Of a stretch of 64,000 bases of DNA, positions 1 to 8,065 are shown piece after piece (the first letter of the stretch is position 1; the number at the start of each line of letters is the position of its first letter). Source of the DNA: Sphingomonas sp. Leaf67 (GTDB lineage: Bacteria > Pseudomonadota > Alphaproteobacteria > Sphingomonadales > Sphingomonadaceae); the NCBI RefSeq assembly GCF_001421965.1, contig NZ_LMLP01000020.1, positions 62,173 through 126,172 of the forward strand, read 5' to 3'. Below the pieces are notes generated by a model. The model was not told the DNA's origin and made no database searches. It saw only the letters and a program-made list of their open reading frames with translations. The position numbers were made by a program, and so were the translations under genes.

Positions 1-1375
1 CACGGGTGAGCAAGCGCCCTTCATGTTCCTGACGTTCGGCAAGACGGCGCAGGGCATTCTCGACGATGATGACCGCGCCGTCGACGATCAGGCCGAAGTC
101 GAGCGCGCCGAGACTCATCAGGTTCCCGGATACGCCCAGACCGTTCATGCCCGCGGCCGTCATCAGCATGGTAATGGGAATGACCGCTGCGGTGATGAGA
201 GCGGCGCGGATGTTGCCGAGCAGCAGGAACAGGACGACGATGACGAGCAGCGCGCCCTCGGTCAGATTCTTCTCGACCGTCGCGATCGTCGCATCGACCA
301 GCTTGGAGCGGTTGTAGACCGGTTCGGCGAAGATGTCCGACGGCAGGGCCTTGTTGATCTCGGTCAGCTTGCCGGCGGCGTCGGTCGCGACGATCCGGCT
401 GTTGTCGCCGACCAGCATCAACACGGTCGAGATGACCGCCTCCGATCCCATGCGACTACCCGAACCGGTGCGGACCGCTCCGCCGATGACGACCTCGCCC
501 ACATCCTTGACGCGAACGGGTACGCCGTTGCGGGTGGCGACGACCGCTTCCTGAATATCCCCAATCGATTTCAGCCGGGCATCGGCCCTGACCAGGAAAC
601 TCTCCCCCGCACGGCGGACATAGTTGGACCCGGCCGACAGGTTGGCCCGCTCCATCGCATCGGCCAGCTCCGTGACCGACAAGCCGTAGCTGGCGAGCGC
701 GTTCAGGTTCGGCTCGATCAGATACTGCTTCACATAGCCGCCGTTGGAATCGACGCCCGCCACGCCACGCACAGCACGCATTTGCGGTCGGATGATCCAG
801 TCCTGGACCGTGCGCAGATAGGCCGCCTTCGCAAGCTCGGTGGTCAGTCGTTCTCCCTCGGGCGTGAGGTAGCTCCCGTCCGACTGCCAACCCGGCTTGC
901 CGTCTACGGCCTTCACCCCCTTCCCGTCGGGGTGCCGGAAGGCGACCGAATAGAAAAAGATTTCGCCAAGGCCCGTGCTGAGCGGCGCCAGGATCGGCTG
1001 TACGCCGGCCGGCAGGCTGTCGCGCGACTGCGCAAGGCGTTCGGTCACCTGCTGGCGCGCGAAATAAATGTCGGTCGCATCCGTGAACACGGCCGTGACC
1101 TGGCTGAAACCGTTGCGCGAAATCGATCGCGTCATCTCGAGACCGGGAATGCCGGCCAGCGCCGTCTCCACCGGAAACGTCACCTGTTTCTCGATGTCGA
1201 CCGGTCCCAGGGTCGGTGCGAACGTGCTGATCTGGACCTGCCGGTTCGTGACATCGGGAACCGCATCAATCGGCAGCTTCGTGATCTGCCAGAGGCCGAA
1301 GGCCATGACGACAAGGGTCAGGAATGCGACCAGCCATCGCATTCGAACCGACAGCGAAAGGATGCGGGCGATCAT
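1..1375 (-). CDS. czcA: Heavy-metal efflux RND transporter CzcA (5' part only)
   Basis: This is the inner-membrane proton/metal antiporter of a tripartite CzcCBA pump that exports divalent cations such as Co, Zn or Cd from the periplasm or cytoplasm. Only the first ~458 residues are present; the 3' end lies beyond the window. The protein starts MIARILSLSVRMRW followed by the first membrane helix, a periplasmic porter region, and then TM4 containing the LGALDFGLIVDGAVIIVEN signature. The DFG/DGA/EN residues in that helix are typical of the CzcA (divalent cation) group rather than the copper/silver CusA group. The start ATG overlaps the stop of czcB (ATGA), so the order is czcC-czcB-czcA in one operon. 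Substrate cannot be fixed from this fragment. Family assignment is strong. Confidence 0.95.
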   Translation of the reverse strand, partial: MIARILSLSVRMRWLVAFLTLVVMAFGLWQITKLPIDAVPDVTNRQVQISTFAPTLGPVDIEKQVTFPVETALAGIPGLEMTRSISRNGFSQVTAVFTDATDIYFARQQVTERLAQSRDSLPAGVQPILAPLSTGLGEIFFYSVAFRHPDGKGVKAVDGKPGWQSDGSYLTPEGERLTTELAKAAYLRTVQDWIIRPQMRAVRGVAGVDSNGGYVKQYLIEPNLNALASYGLSVTELADAMERANLSAGSNYVRRAGESFLVRADARLKSIGDIQEAVVATRNGVPVRVKDVGEVVIGGAVRTGSGSRMGSEAVISTVLMLVGDNSRIVATDAAGKLTEINKALPSDIFAEPVYNRSKLVDATIATVEKNLTEGALLVIVVLFLLLGNIRAALITAAVIPITMLMTAAGMNGLGVSGNLMSLGALDFGLIVDGAVIIVENALRRLAERQEHEGRLLTR

Positions 1376-2526
1376 TCGGCCGACTCCTTCTCGATCTCGG
1401 CCTTCAGCAGAAAGGCGTTGGTCGTGGCGATCCGCGTGCCTGCGGAAAGGCCGTTCGTGACCGCGGCCATGCCGCCCGATCGGCTGCGCACCTGTACAGG
1501 CTGCGCGCGGAAACCCTGTGCGGTACGGACGAACACGACGGTATCGGTTCCAAGGGTCTGTACCGCATCCTGCGGGACCATCACGCCGTTGCCCGACGTT
1601 CCGCCGCTGGCGAGAATGCGGGCCTGCACCAGCTGTCCCGGCACCAATGTGCTGCCACCCCCACTGGGCGTAACCACCACTGTTGCGGCCCGGGTCTGCG
1701 GATCGACGACGCCCGTCGCCGCGCGAACACGGCCATCGATCGAGCGACCGTCGCTTGTCGTCAGCTGTACGCGATCACCTTCGCGAATGCGGCTTGCGTC
1801 CACAGGAGGGACGTTGGCCGTGATCTGAAGCCGGCGCGGGTCGGCCACGCGGAACAGTTCGGTTTCGGCGGCTACAAACTGACCGAGGTTCGCGGCCGCG
1901 CTGGTGACACGGCCGGAGACCGGACTGACGACGGCAACCGAACGGCCATCGCCCGCCACGCGGGCGGCACCGGCTGCGGCACTGGCGCGACGTGCATCCG
2001 CCTGCGCGACGGCAAGGTTGGCTTGCGCGCTTTCATAATCGGCGCGCGGCGTGACACCCTGCGCCAACAGCCCGCGCTCGCGCTCAAGCTGGCGAGCCGC
2101 AAGCGTGACCCGTGCCGAAGCGGCTGCGCGATCGGCAGCGATCTGGGATGCGTCCCGGCTTTCGACCATTGCCAGCGTCTGGCCGGCACGCACGGAATCG
2201 CCGATGCGCACCATGATCCGACTGATCGTGCCCGGTGCCCCGGAAGTCAGCAGCGCTTCTGCATCCGGTGCCGCCTCGACCGTGGCGGATGCAGGGATCG
2301 CAGCGTCGAGTGCGCCCGCAGTCGCCGGCGCAACAGCGATCCTCGACGCTGCGAGCGCCTGGGGCGTCATCGTTACGACGTTTGACGGTTTTGCTTCCTC
2401 TACGCTCTCGCTAGCGACTGGCGCGGGCACGGGGGGCTGGGTCAGGCGCGCGGCACCGAAACCTAGCGCAGCGGCAACGACCACACCGATCGCCACGCCG
2501 GTGAACAGGCGATTCTTCTCGGTCAT
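1372..2526 (-). CDS. czcB: Efflux RND transporter periplasmic adaptor subunit CzcB
   Basis: Membrane fusion protein (384 aa) that links the CzcA pump to the outer-membrane channel CzcC. It has an N-terminal anchor (about residues 7-28), a proline/alanine linker, a lipoyl-like half (around PGTISRIMVRIGDSVRAGQ), an alpha-hairpin rich in Ala/Arg/Gln, the returning lipoyl half (VVSPVSGRV), and a C-terminal beta-barrel/MP domain (PGQLVQARI). The start at MTEKNRLF was chosen because its ATG overlaps the czcC stop codon; a longer reading frame exists upstream but would run back into czcC. There is no His-rich N-terminal metal-binding stretch of the kind seen in some CzcB proteins. Translationally coupled on both sides. 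Confidence 0.93.
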   Translation of the reverse strand: MTEKNRLFTGVAIGVVVAAALGFGAARLTQPPVPAPVASESVEEAKPSNVVTMTPQALAASRIAVAPATAGALDAAIPASATVEAAPDAEALLTSGAPGTISRIMVRIGDSVRAGQTLAMVESRDASQIAADRAAASARVTLAARQLERERGLLAQGVTPRADYESAQANLAVAQADARRASAAAGAARVAGDGRSVAVVSPVSGRVTSAAANLGQFVAAETELFRVADPRRLQITANVPPVDASRIREGDRVQLTTSDGRSIDGRVRAATGVVDPQTRAATVVVTPSGGGSTLVPGQLVQARILASGGTSGNGVMVPQDAVQTLGTDTVVFVRTAQGFRAQPVQVRSRSGGMAAVTNGLSAGTRIATTNAFLLKAEIEKESAE

Positions 2527-3782
2527 TGGACCGTTTCTCCAGTAATGCTGAGGCCCTGCAGACGGGCAAGATCGGCGCACGCGTCGAAGCGGGCGGTGGC
2601 GGCATCGAGGATGACCCCGCGTGCAACCCCAAGATTGTGTCGGGCGACGAGCAGTTCGATCAGCGGGCTCTTGCCCGCTTCATATGCGATACGTGCAAGG
2701 CGATAGCCTTCCTCTGCTGTCGCCATCGTCCGCCTTGCGGCGATCGCCCGGTTATCCGCTGCGGCAACGAGCGCGAGGGCGGCACGGGTGTCACCTTCGG
2801 CTTCGAGACGGGCGGCCGCCGCGCGTGCTTCGACCGCTTGCAGTTCGGCACTGGCCGCAGCGATGTTCCCGCGATTTCGGTCGAAGAACGGCAGCGGAAC
2901 GGTTACCCCGGCGACGACCGCCGGCCCACTGGCTACCCGGAGCTGCCGGACGCCCAGCTGGGCGGTGACGTTTGGAATGGCAAGTCGCTGCTGTACCGCC
3001 ACCGCGCGCGCCGCCGCTTCGCGCTCGGCCGCCGCAACACGCACCGTGGTTGCCTGCATCGGATCGATCGGGCCGGTGGCGGGCCTGGCGTCGAGACGAT
3101 CGAGCAGCGATTCCGCTATGCCGACATAGGGCGTCGAGATTCCGGCCAATGCTGACAGTCGTGCCAGCGCGGCGGTCTTTATTGCCCGGCTCGTCTCGAA
3201 TTCCGCCTGAAGCGTGTTCAGCTCGGTTTCGGCCTGCACCTGACGAAGGCGCGCTTCCTTGCCGGCTCCGACCAGTGCCCGTGCTACCTTCAGGTCCGAC
3301 GTCGCCTCTTCGACCTCGTCCTCCGCCAGACCAATGCGGCGATCTGCGATCTCCACGGCAGCATAGGCGCGGGCCAATTCGGTGGCATAGGCGAGCCTGC
3401 CATCAAGGCTACGTGCCTGTGCTGCGGCAACCCCGGCGTCGCCTGCCGCGATCCGGGCGGCACGCTTGCCGCCAAGCTCGATGGCCTGATCGATCTGGAA
3501 TGTCGTCTGCTGCTGGTTGCTGGCATTCGCGGAACGATCCCCGGCGAAGTTTTCGGCATAGACGTTGAAAAACGGGTTTGGCCGGGCGCGCGCCTGCGCG
3601 GCGAGCCCACGGGTGCGGGCGACGTCGGCTTCAAGGGCCATCACGCGCGGAACGTCGCGTGTCCGGGCCAAGAGCTGCGAAAAGGGTGGCGCGGTCTGTG
3701 CACAGGCCGCACCTGCGGGACAAAGCGCCGCAAGCGTACCGGCCAGCGCAATCACGCGCTGCCGGCCGAAACTGCCGATCAT
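2523..3782 (-). CDS. czcC: Outer-membrane efflux channel CzcC (TolC family)
   Basis: Outer-membrane factor of the CzcCBA pump (419 aa), forming the exit duct. A signal peptide is visible (hydrophobic core ALAGTLAAL, cleavage near AACAQ). The mature protein has two repeated helical halves typical of the OEP family, with long Ala/Glu/Arg-rich coiled-coil stretches (ARAYAAVEIADRRIGLAEDEVEE and the matching C-terminal half). The start at MIGSFGRQ is preferred over an upstream in-frame ATG because AAGGA lies about 8 nt before it and the signal peptide begins there. First of the three pump genes; a small His-rich membrane protein gene lies 53 bp upstream and probably belongs to the same operon. Confidence 0.93.
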   Translation of the reverse strand: MIGSFGRQRVIALAGTLAALCPAGAACAQTAPPFSQLLARTRDVPRVMALEADVARTRGLAAQARARPNPFFNVYAENFAGDRSANASNQQQTTFQIDQAIELGGKRAARIAAGDAGVAAAQARSLDGRLAYATELARAYAAVEIADRRIGLAEDEVEEATSDLKVARALVGAGKEARLRQVQAETELNTLQAEFETSRAIKTAALARLSALAGISTPYVGIAESLLDRLDARPATGPIDPMQATTVRVAAAEREAAARAVAVQQRLAIPNVTAQLGVRQLRVASGPAVVAGVTVPLPFFDRNRGNIAAASAELQAVEARAAAARLEAEGDTRAALALVAAADNRAIAARRTMATAEEGYRLARIAYEAGKSPLIELLVARHNLGVARGVILDAATARFDACADLARLQGLSITGETVQ

Positions 3783-3835
3783 GATGAGATTCCTTGACGT
3801 GGAGAGACGCAGGCGGCGCAAAGCGCCAGCAAGCA

Positions 3836-4210
3836 TCAGCCGCGCGGGGGTCTCAGCAACTGTGACGGATCAAGGCCGATGACGAGCGGCGCTACCAACG
3901 TTACCCAGGCACGATAGATCGTCATATTGCCTGCCGTCGGGACGGAAATATCGCCGAAGCCGATCCAGTGGCTTGCCGCGTGGGCGAGAACATGGACCGG
4001 ATTGTCGGGCTCACCCTCGTGGGATGATCCATGATCGTCCTCATCGATCGAGACTGCACCGTCGAGGTGATCGGAAGCGTCGCGCAGCTCGGTGCGATCA
4101 TGGTCATGAACGAACCCGCTATGCCATCCGGTCACGGCGACGATGCCGAGCATGGCGAACATTGCCAGCACGACACCTAGCACCGCGGGAAAGGACCGGA
4201 ACAACGCCAT
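3836..4210 (-). CDS. Small His/Asp-rich exported or membrane protein ahead of czcCBA
   Basis: A 124-aa protein with one N-terminal hydrophobic segment (FPAVLGVVLAMFAMLGIVAV), then a region rich in His, Asp and Glu (HSGFVHDHDRTEL, EDDHGSSHEGE), then a second hydrophobic stretch near the C-terminus (WVTLVAPLVIGL). The His/acidic region suggests periplasmic metal binding, which would fit its place directly upstream of czcC on the same strand. Similar small genes precede czc operons in other proteobacteria (CzcI-like role is possible but sequence identity is not claimed). The start at MALFRSFP was chosen because the hydrophobic segment follows immediately; the upstream extension is Arg/Pro-rich and probably untranslated. 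Confidence 0.6.
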   Translation of the reverse strand: MALFRSFPAVLGVVLAMFAMLGIVAVTGWHSGFVHDHDRTELRDASDHLDGAVSIDEDDHGSSHEGEPDNPVHVLAHAASHWIGFGDISVPTAGNMTIYRAWVTLVAPLVIGLDPSQLLRPPRG

Positions 4211-5032
4211 CGATCCGATGCTATGGTCCGGTTGCCGTCGAGGCAAGGGTAACATCGGCGCTGCCATGGCGAATCCCGTTCGTGGTCGCCGTCCTGCAAC
4301 CGTGTCGACCCGTGCAAAATTCGGCAAGATTGCATATGACGCTGCAATATCTGTGGACGGATCGATCTCGACGTACGGGATAGCGGCGACTATCGCCTGC
4401 CGCTGATCGATGTCGGCGATTCCGTAACCGGAAACGGAACCCCGACGATCGGCAACCATTGCCTGCCCGCCTTCACCAAAACATGGATCAGCGCATCTGA
4501 GTCTATGTCCATCCGGTTATGGTGACTGTCGGTCGAACTGCATACACATCATGGCGTACAAGGGCAGGGACCGGTGCCGCAGCGTCAGCAACGGATGCGA
4601 CTCCACCGGCAGGTCATCGGCGGTCTTCCGCGCCGAGCGGCCAGGTTCAATGCCGTAGCGAACCGTTCCTCGAAAGCCGCGGTGGCGAGTGCCGCCTCGC
4701 CCACCGCGAGACCCCCTCGATCCCGATCCGCCATGTCCTGATTCCGGGCGACCGGTGCCACGACCAGTATGATGGTTGCACATCGGCTCGGCATTCCGCT
4801 TCTCGCGCCATCTTGCGGCAAGGATGTCGTTATTGACGGGGACGTTCAAGCGCCGGACCTTCATCGGTCGCCGGCGCACACCGCCGCGCCCGTGTCAGCC
4901 AGGCGGAGGACGGAACGGAAGCCGGAAAAATGCTCGCAATCGATATTTGTCTGACCAATCGTCAGTATCCGGCTTGATCTGGCCAGACATTACGCACTTA
5001 ATGGATAAGTCTTCCATTATGTGGGAAAAACT
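4211..5032. other. Intergenic region, possible decayed coding remnant
   Basis: No convincing gene. Two minus-strand frames between about 4517 and 4821 each carry a short protein-like stretch (frame one contains AAFEERFATALNLAARRGR; the next frame continues TADDLPVESHPLLTLRHRS), which could be a frameshifted remnant of one small protein. I do not recognise it. The right end (4978-5032) holds palindromes and the leader of the GH2 gene. Promoters for the czc operon (leftward) and for the glycosidase pair (rightward) must lie here. Confidence 0.35.
4978..5019. promoter_or_regulatory. Two palindromes upstream of the GH2 gene (possible operator)
   Basis: A perfect 10-bp palindrome TCTGGCCAGA (4978-4987) is followed by a second inverted repeat, TAATGGA (4999-5005) / TCCATTA (5013-5019), with a 7-bp spacer. 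Both lie just before the GH2 start at 5033. Their position suits a regulator binding site, but no regulator gene is adjacent and the binding protein is unknown. Confidence 0.35.
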
Positions 5033-8000
5033 ATGCGTTCGGGCTTCGTAGCATCGCTTGCCGTCATGGCAATGGCGACCCCCGCCTGGGCGCATGATGC
5101 TTCCAGCGTCGTTCGATCGTCCCGTGCGACGTATAATCTGAACGCAGACTGGCGGACGATTACCGGCGACCCCGCCGGCGCACAGGCGTCCGCGTTTGAT
5201 GACCGCGGCTGGAACCCCGCGACGCTACCCCACGCCTTCAACGAACGCGAAGCCTTTGCCCGCGACATCAAGGACCTGTCGACCGGAATCAACTGGTACC
5301 GCAAGCGGATCGCCCTTCCCGACGGTGCCGAGGCGGGCAAGGCGTTCCTCGAGTTTGAGGGTGTCCGACAGGCGGCCGAAGTCTGGGTCAACGGCACGCC
5401 GGTCGCCCTGTCCGAACATGGCGCGATGGCGTTCGGCGCGGACATCACCGCAGCGCTCAAGGCCGGTGAGAATGTCATCGCCGTGCGGGTCGACAGCGAC
5501 TGGCGGTACAAGGAACGCGCGACCGGCAGCGGCTTCCAATGGAACGACCGCAATTTCAACGTGAACTATGGCGGCATCACGAAGAACGTCCGGCTGCATC
5601 TGACCCCCCGGACCTATCAGACGCTGCCACTCTATTCCGCGCTCGGCACGACCGGGCAATATGTCTGGGCCGACGCCTTCGATATCGCGGCGCGCACCGC
5701 GACGATCCACGCCGAGACGCAGGTCCGCAACGAGGAGGGCTGCCCGCGTACACTCGGCTACCGGGTCGAGATACGCGACGCGACCGGGCGGATCGTCGCG
5801 CGGGTCGATGGCGGCCGCGCGACGCTGGCACCCGGCGAGACCCGGACGCTGACCGCCGCCCGGCGTCTTACCGGCCTGAACTTCTGGAGCTGGGGCTATG
5901 GCTATCTGTACCGCGTCACCACCAGCCTGACCGAAGCGGGCAAGGTGATCGACGCGGTCGATACGCTGACGGGGTTCCGTTCGACCCGGTTCGGCGACGG
6001 CATGGTCCGGCTGAACGGGCGGGTGATGCAGGTTCATGGCTATGCGCAGCGGACGTCGAACGAATGGCCGGCGGTCGGGGTATCGATCCCCCCGTGGATC
6101 AGCGATTTTTCGAACGCGCTGATGGTGGAAAGCGGCGGCAATCTGGTCCGCTGGATGCACATCACGCCGTCGAAACAGGACATCGAAAGCGCCGACCGCG
6201 TCGGGTTGCCGCAGGCGATGCCGGCGGGCGACGCCGAGCATGACGTCGAGGGTCGCCGCTGGGAGCAGCGCACGGCATTGATGCGCGACGCGATCATCTA
6301 CAACCGCAACAATCCCTCGATCCTGTTCTACGAAAGCGGCAACGAGAGCATCAGCGAGCCGCACATGGCCGCGATGAAGGCCATTCGCGACGCTCACGAC
6401 CCGCATGGCGGCCGGGCGATCGGATCGCGCGAAATGCTCGACAGCAAGGTCGCCGAATATGGCGGGGAGATGCTGTATCTGAACAAGAGCGCCAGACATC
6501 CGATGTGGGCGATGGAATATAGCCGCGACGAAGGGGCGCGGCTGTATCAGGACGAATATTCCGCCCCATTCCACAAGGATGCGCCGGACTATAACCGCAA
6601 TCAGGACAGCCACGCGATCGAGGATGTCCGTCGTTGGTACGATTACTACCGCATCCGGCCGGGTACCGGTCGGCGGGTCAGTTCGGGCGGGGTCAACATT
6701 ATCTGGTCGGACAGCAACACCCATTATCGCGGCGATAACAACTATCGCCGATCAGGGGAGGTCGATGCGGTACGTCTGCCCAAGCGAGGCTATTTCGCGC
6801 ATAAGGTGATGTGGAACGGCTGGGTCGATCCGGAGACCCCCGCGACGCACATCATGGGCCATTGGAACCATGCGCCCGGCACGATCAAGCCGGTCAGCGT
6901 GGTGTCGAACGGCGACGCGGTCGAGCTGTTCCTGAACGGTCGATCACTGGGCAAGGGTGTGCGGTCGAGCGGCTTTCTGTTCACCTGGCCGGCGGTGGCG
7001 TGGCAACCCGGCACGCTGCGCGCGGTCGCGACCGGCAGCGACGGGCAGCGATCGGAGCATGTCGTCGAAACGGTCGGCGCGCCGGTCGCGCTGCGGCTCA
7101 AGTCGCGGACCGGACCGCGCGGGTTCGTGATGGACGGTGCCGACATCGCGCTGGTCGACGTCGAGGTCGTCGATGCACAGGGTCGCCGCGTGCCCACCGC
7201 GAACGACAAGGTCGTCTTCACACTGACCGGACCGGCCGAATGGCGCGGCGGCATCGCGCAAGGCGACAGTTCGGGCAAGCCACGCGCGGCGCAAGCCGTG
7301 CAGGGAGAAGTCGTGCCCGGCACCACACCGACCGCCGGCACCGCACGCGGCGAGGATAACTACATCCTGTCGCCCAGCCTGCCGGTCGAAGCGGGGGTGA
7401 ACCGCGTGCTGCTGCGGGCCGGACATACGCGTGGCGTCGTCCGACTGATGGCCAGTGCGCCGGGATTGAAGCCCGCCACGCTGACCATCCCGACCGTCGC
7501 GGCGAAGCCGGTTTCGGGCGGATTGTCGCGCGACGTTGCCGCGGCGGCGCAACCGGGCCTGCTGACGCGCGGGCCAACCCCGACGGGGGACGCGCTGAAG
7601 CCGACCCGGTCGACGCAAATGCCGGTCGCCGTCACCGCCGGATCGAACCCGGGCGACGCGGCGAAGACGTTCGACGACAATGAACTGTCGCGCTGGGCCA
7701 GCGATGGCAGCCTCGACAAGGCATGGATCGAGTATCGCTTCGCGCGGCCGGTGACGCTGAACGAGATCGAATTGAAGCTGGTCGGATGGCGATCGCGTGC
7801 CTATCCGCTGACCGTCGCCATCGACGGGCGCGAGGTGTGGCGCGGCGCGACCGAGCGGCAACTGGGCTATGCGTCCATCCCCTTCCCCGCCACGACCGGG
7901 CAGATAGTGCGGATCACGCAGGTCGGGCCGACCGAGGATCGCGACGCGTTCGGGAAGATCGTCGAACTGGCGACCGCGCGGCAGGCCGGCGACACCGGTG

Positions 8001-8065
8001 CCGACGCCGTGCCCGCCGGGTGGCGTCTGGCGATCGTCGAGGCCGATTTCCATGGACCGCGCTGA
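5033..8065 (+). CDS. Exported glycoside hydrolase family 2 enzyme with C-terminal discoidin-like domain
   Basis: Large exported beta-glycosidase (1010 aa), probably a beta-galactosidase/beta-glucuronidase-type GH2 enzyme acting on plant polysaccharide side chains. Signal peptide MRSGFVASLAVMAMATPAWA. Order: sugar-binding jelly roll (NLNADWRTI, WYRKRIALP, VWVNG), immunoglobulin-like domain, TIM barrel, DUF4982-like and further beta domains, then an F5/8-type-C-like domain (about 870-985; FDDNELSRWASDG, WIEYRFARPVTLNEIELKL). The acid/base is E438 in NPSILFYESGNES; the nucleophile is probably E495 in WAMEYS. An in-frame GTG at 5021 exists, but ATG 5033 begins the signal peptide with GGGA upstream. 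The next gene starts inside its last codons, so the two enzymes are probably co-translated. Exact substrate is not readable. Confidence 0.88.
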   Translation: MRSGFVASLAVMAMATPAWAHDASSVVRSSRATYNLNADWRTITGDPAGAQASAFDDRGWNPATLPHAFNEREAFARDIKDLSTGINWYRKRIALPDGAEAGKAFLEFEGVRQAAEVWVNGTPVALSEHGAMAFGADITAALKAGENVIAVRVDSDWRYKERATGSGFQWNDRNFNVNYGGITKNVRLHLTPRTYQTLPLYSALGTTGQYVWADAFDIAARTATIHAETQVRNEEGCPRTLGYRVEIRDATGRIVARVDGGRATLAPGETRTLTAARRLTGLNFWSWGYGYLYRVTTSLTEAGKVIDAVDTLTGFRSTRFGDGMVRLNGRVMQVHGYAQRTSNEWPAVGVSIPPWISDFSNALMVESGGNLVRWMHITPSKQDIESADRVGLPQAMPAGDAEHDVEGRRWEQRTALMRDAIIYNRNNPSILFYESGNESISEPHMAAMKAIRDAHDPHGGRAIGSREMLDSKVAEYGGEMLYLNKSARHPMWAMEYSRDEGARLYQDEYSAPFHKDAPDYNRNQDSHAIEDVRRWYDYYRIRPGTGRRVSSGGVNIIWSDSNTHYRGDNNYRRSGEVDAVRLPKRGYFAHKVMWNGWVDPETPATHIMGHWNHAPGTIKPVSVVSNGDAVELFLNGRSLGKGVRSSGFLFTWPAVAWQPGTLRAVATGSDGQRSEHVVETVGAPVALRLKSRTGPRGFVMDGADIALVDVEVVDAQGRRVPTANDKVVFTLTGPAEWRGGIAQGDSSGKPRAAQAVQGEVVPGTTPTAGTARGEDNYILSPSLPVEAGVNRVLLRAGHTRGVVRLMASAPGLKPATLTIPTVAAKPVSGGLSRDVAAAAQPGLLTRGPTPTGDALKPTRSTQMPVAVTAGSNPGDAAKTFDDNELSRWASDGSLDKAWIEYRFARPVTLNEIELKLVGWRSRAYPLTVAIDGREVWRGATERQLGYASIPFPATTGQIVRITQVGPTEDRDAFGKIVELATARQAGDTGADAVPAGWRLAIVEADFHGPR

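Noticed and set aside
23..1828. Long plus-strand frame across czcA/czcB
   Set aside because: It is the antisense reading of two clear pump genes; its residues are Arg/Asp/His-rich with no family motif.
5225..6724. Long minus-strand frame inside the GH2 gene
   Set aside because: Antisense shadow of a complete, motif-bearing GH2 enzyme.
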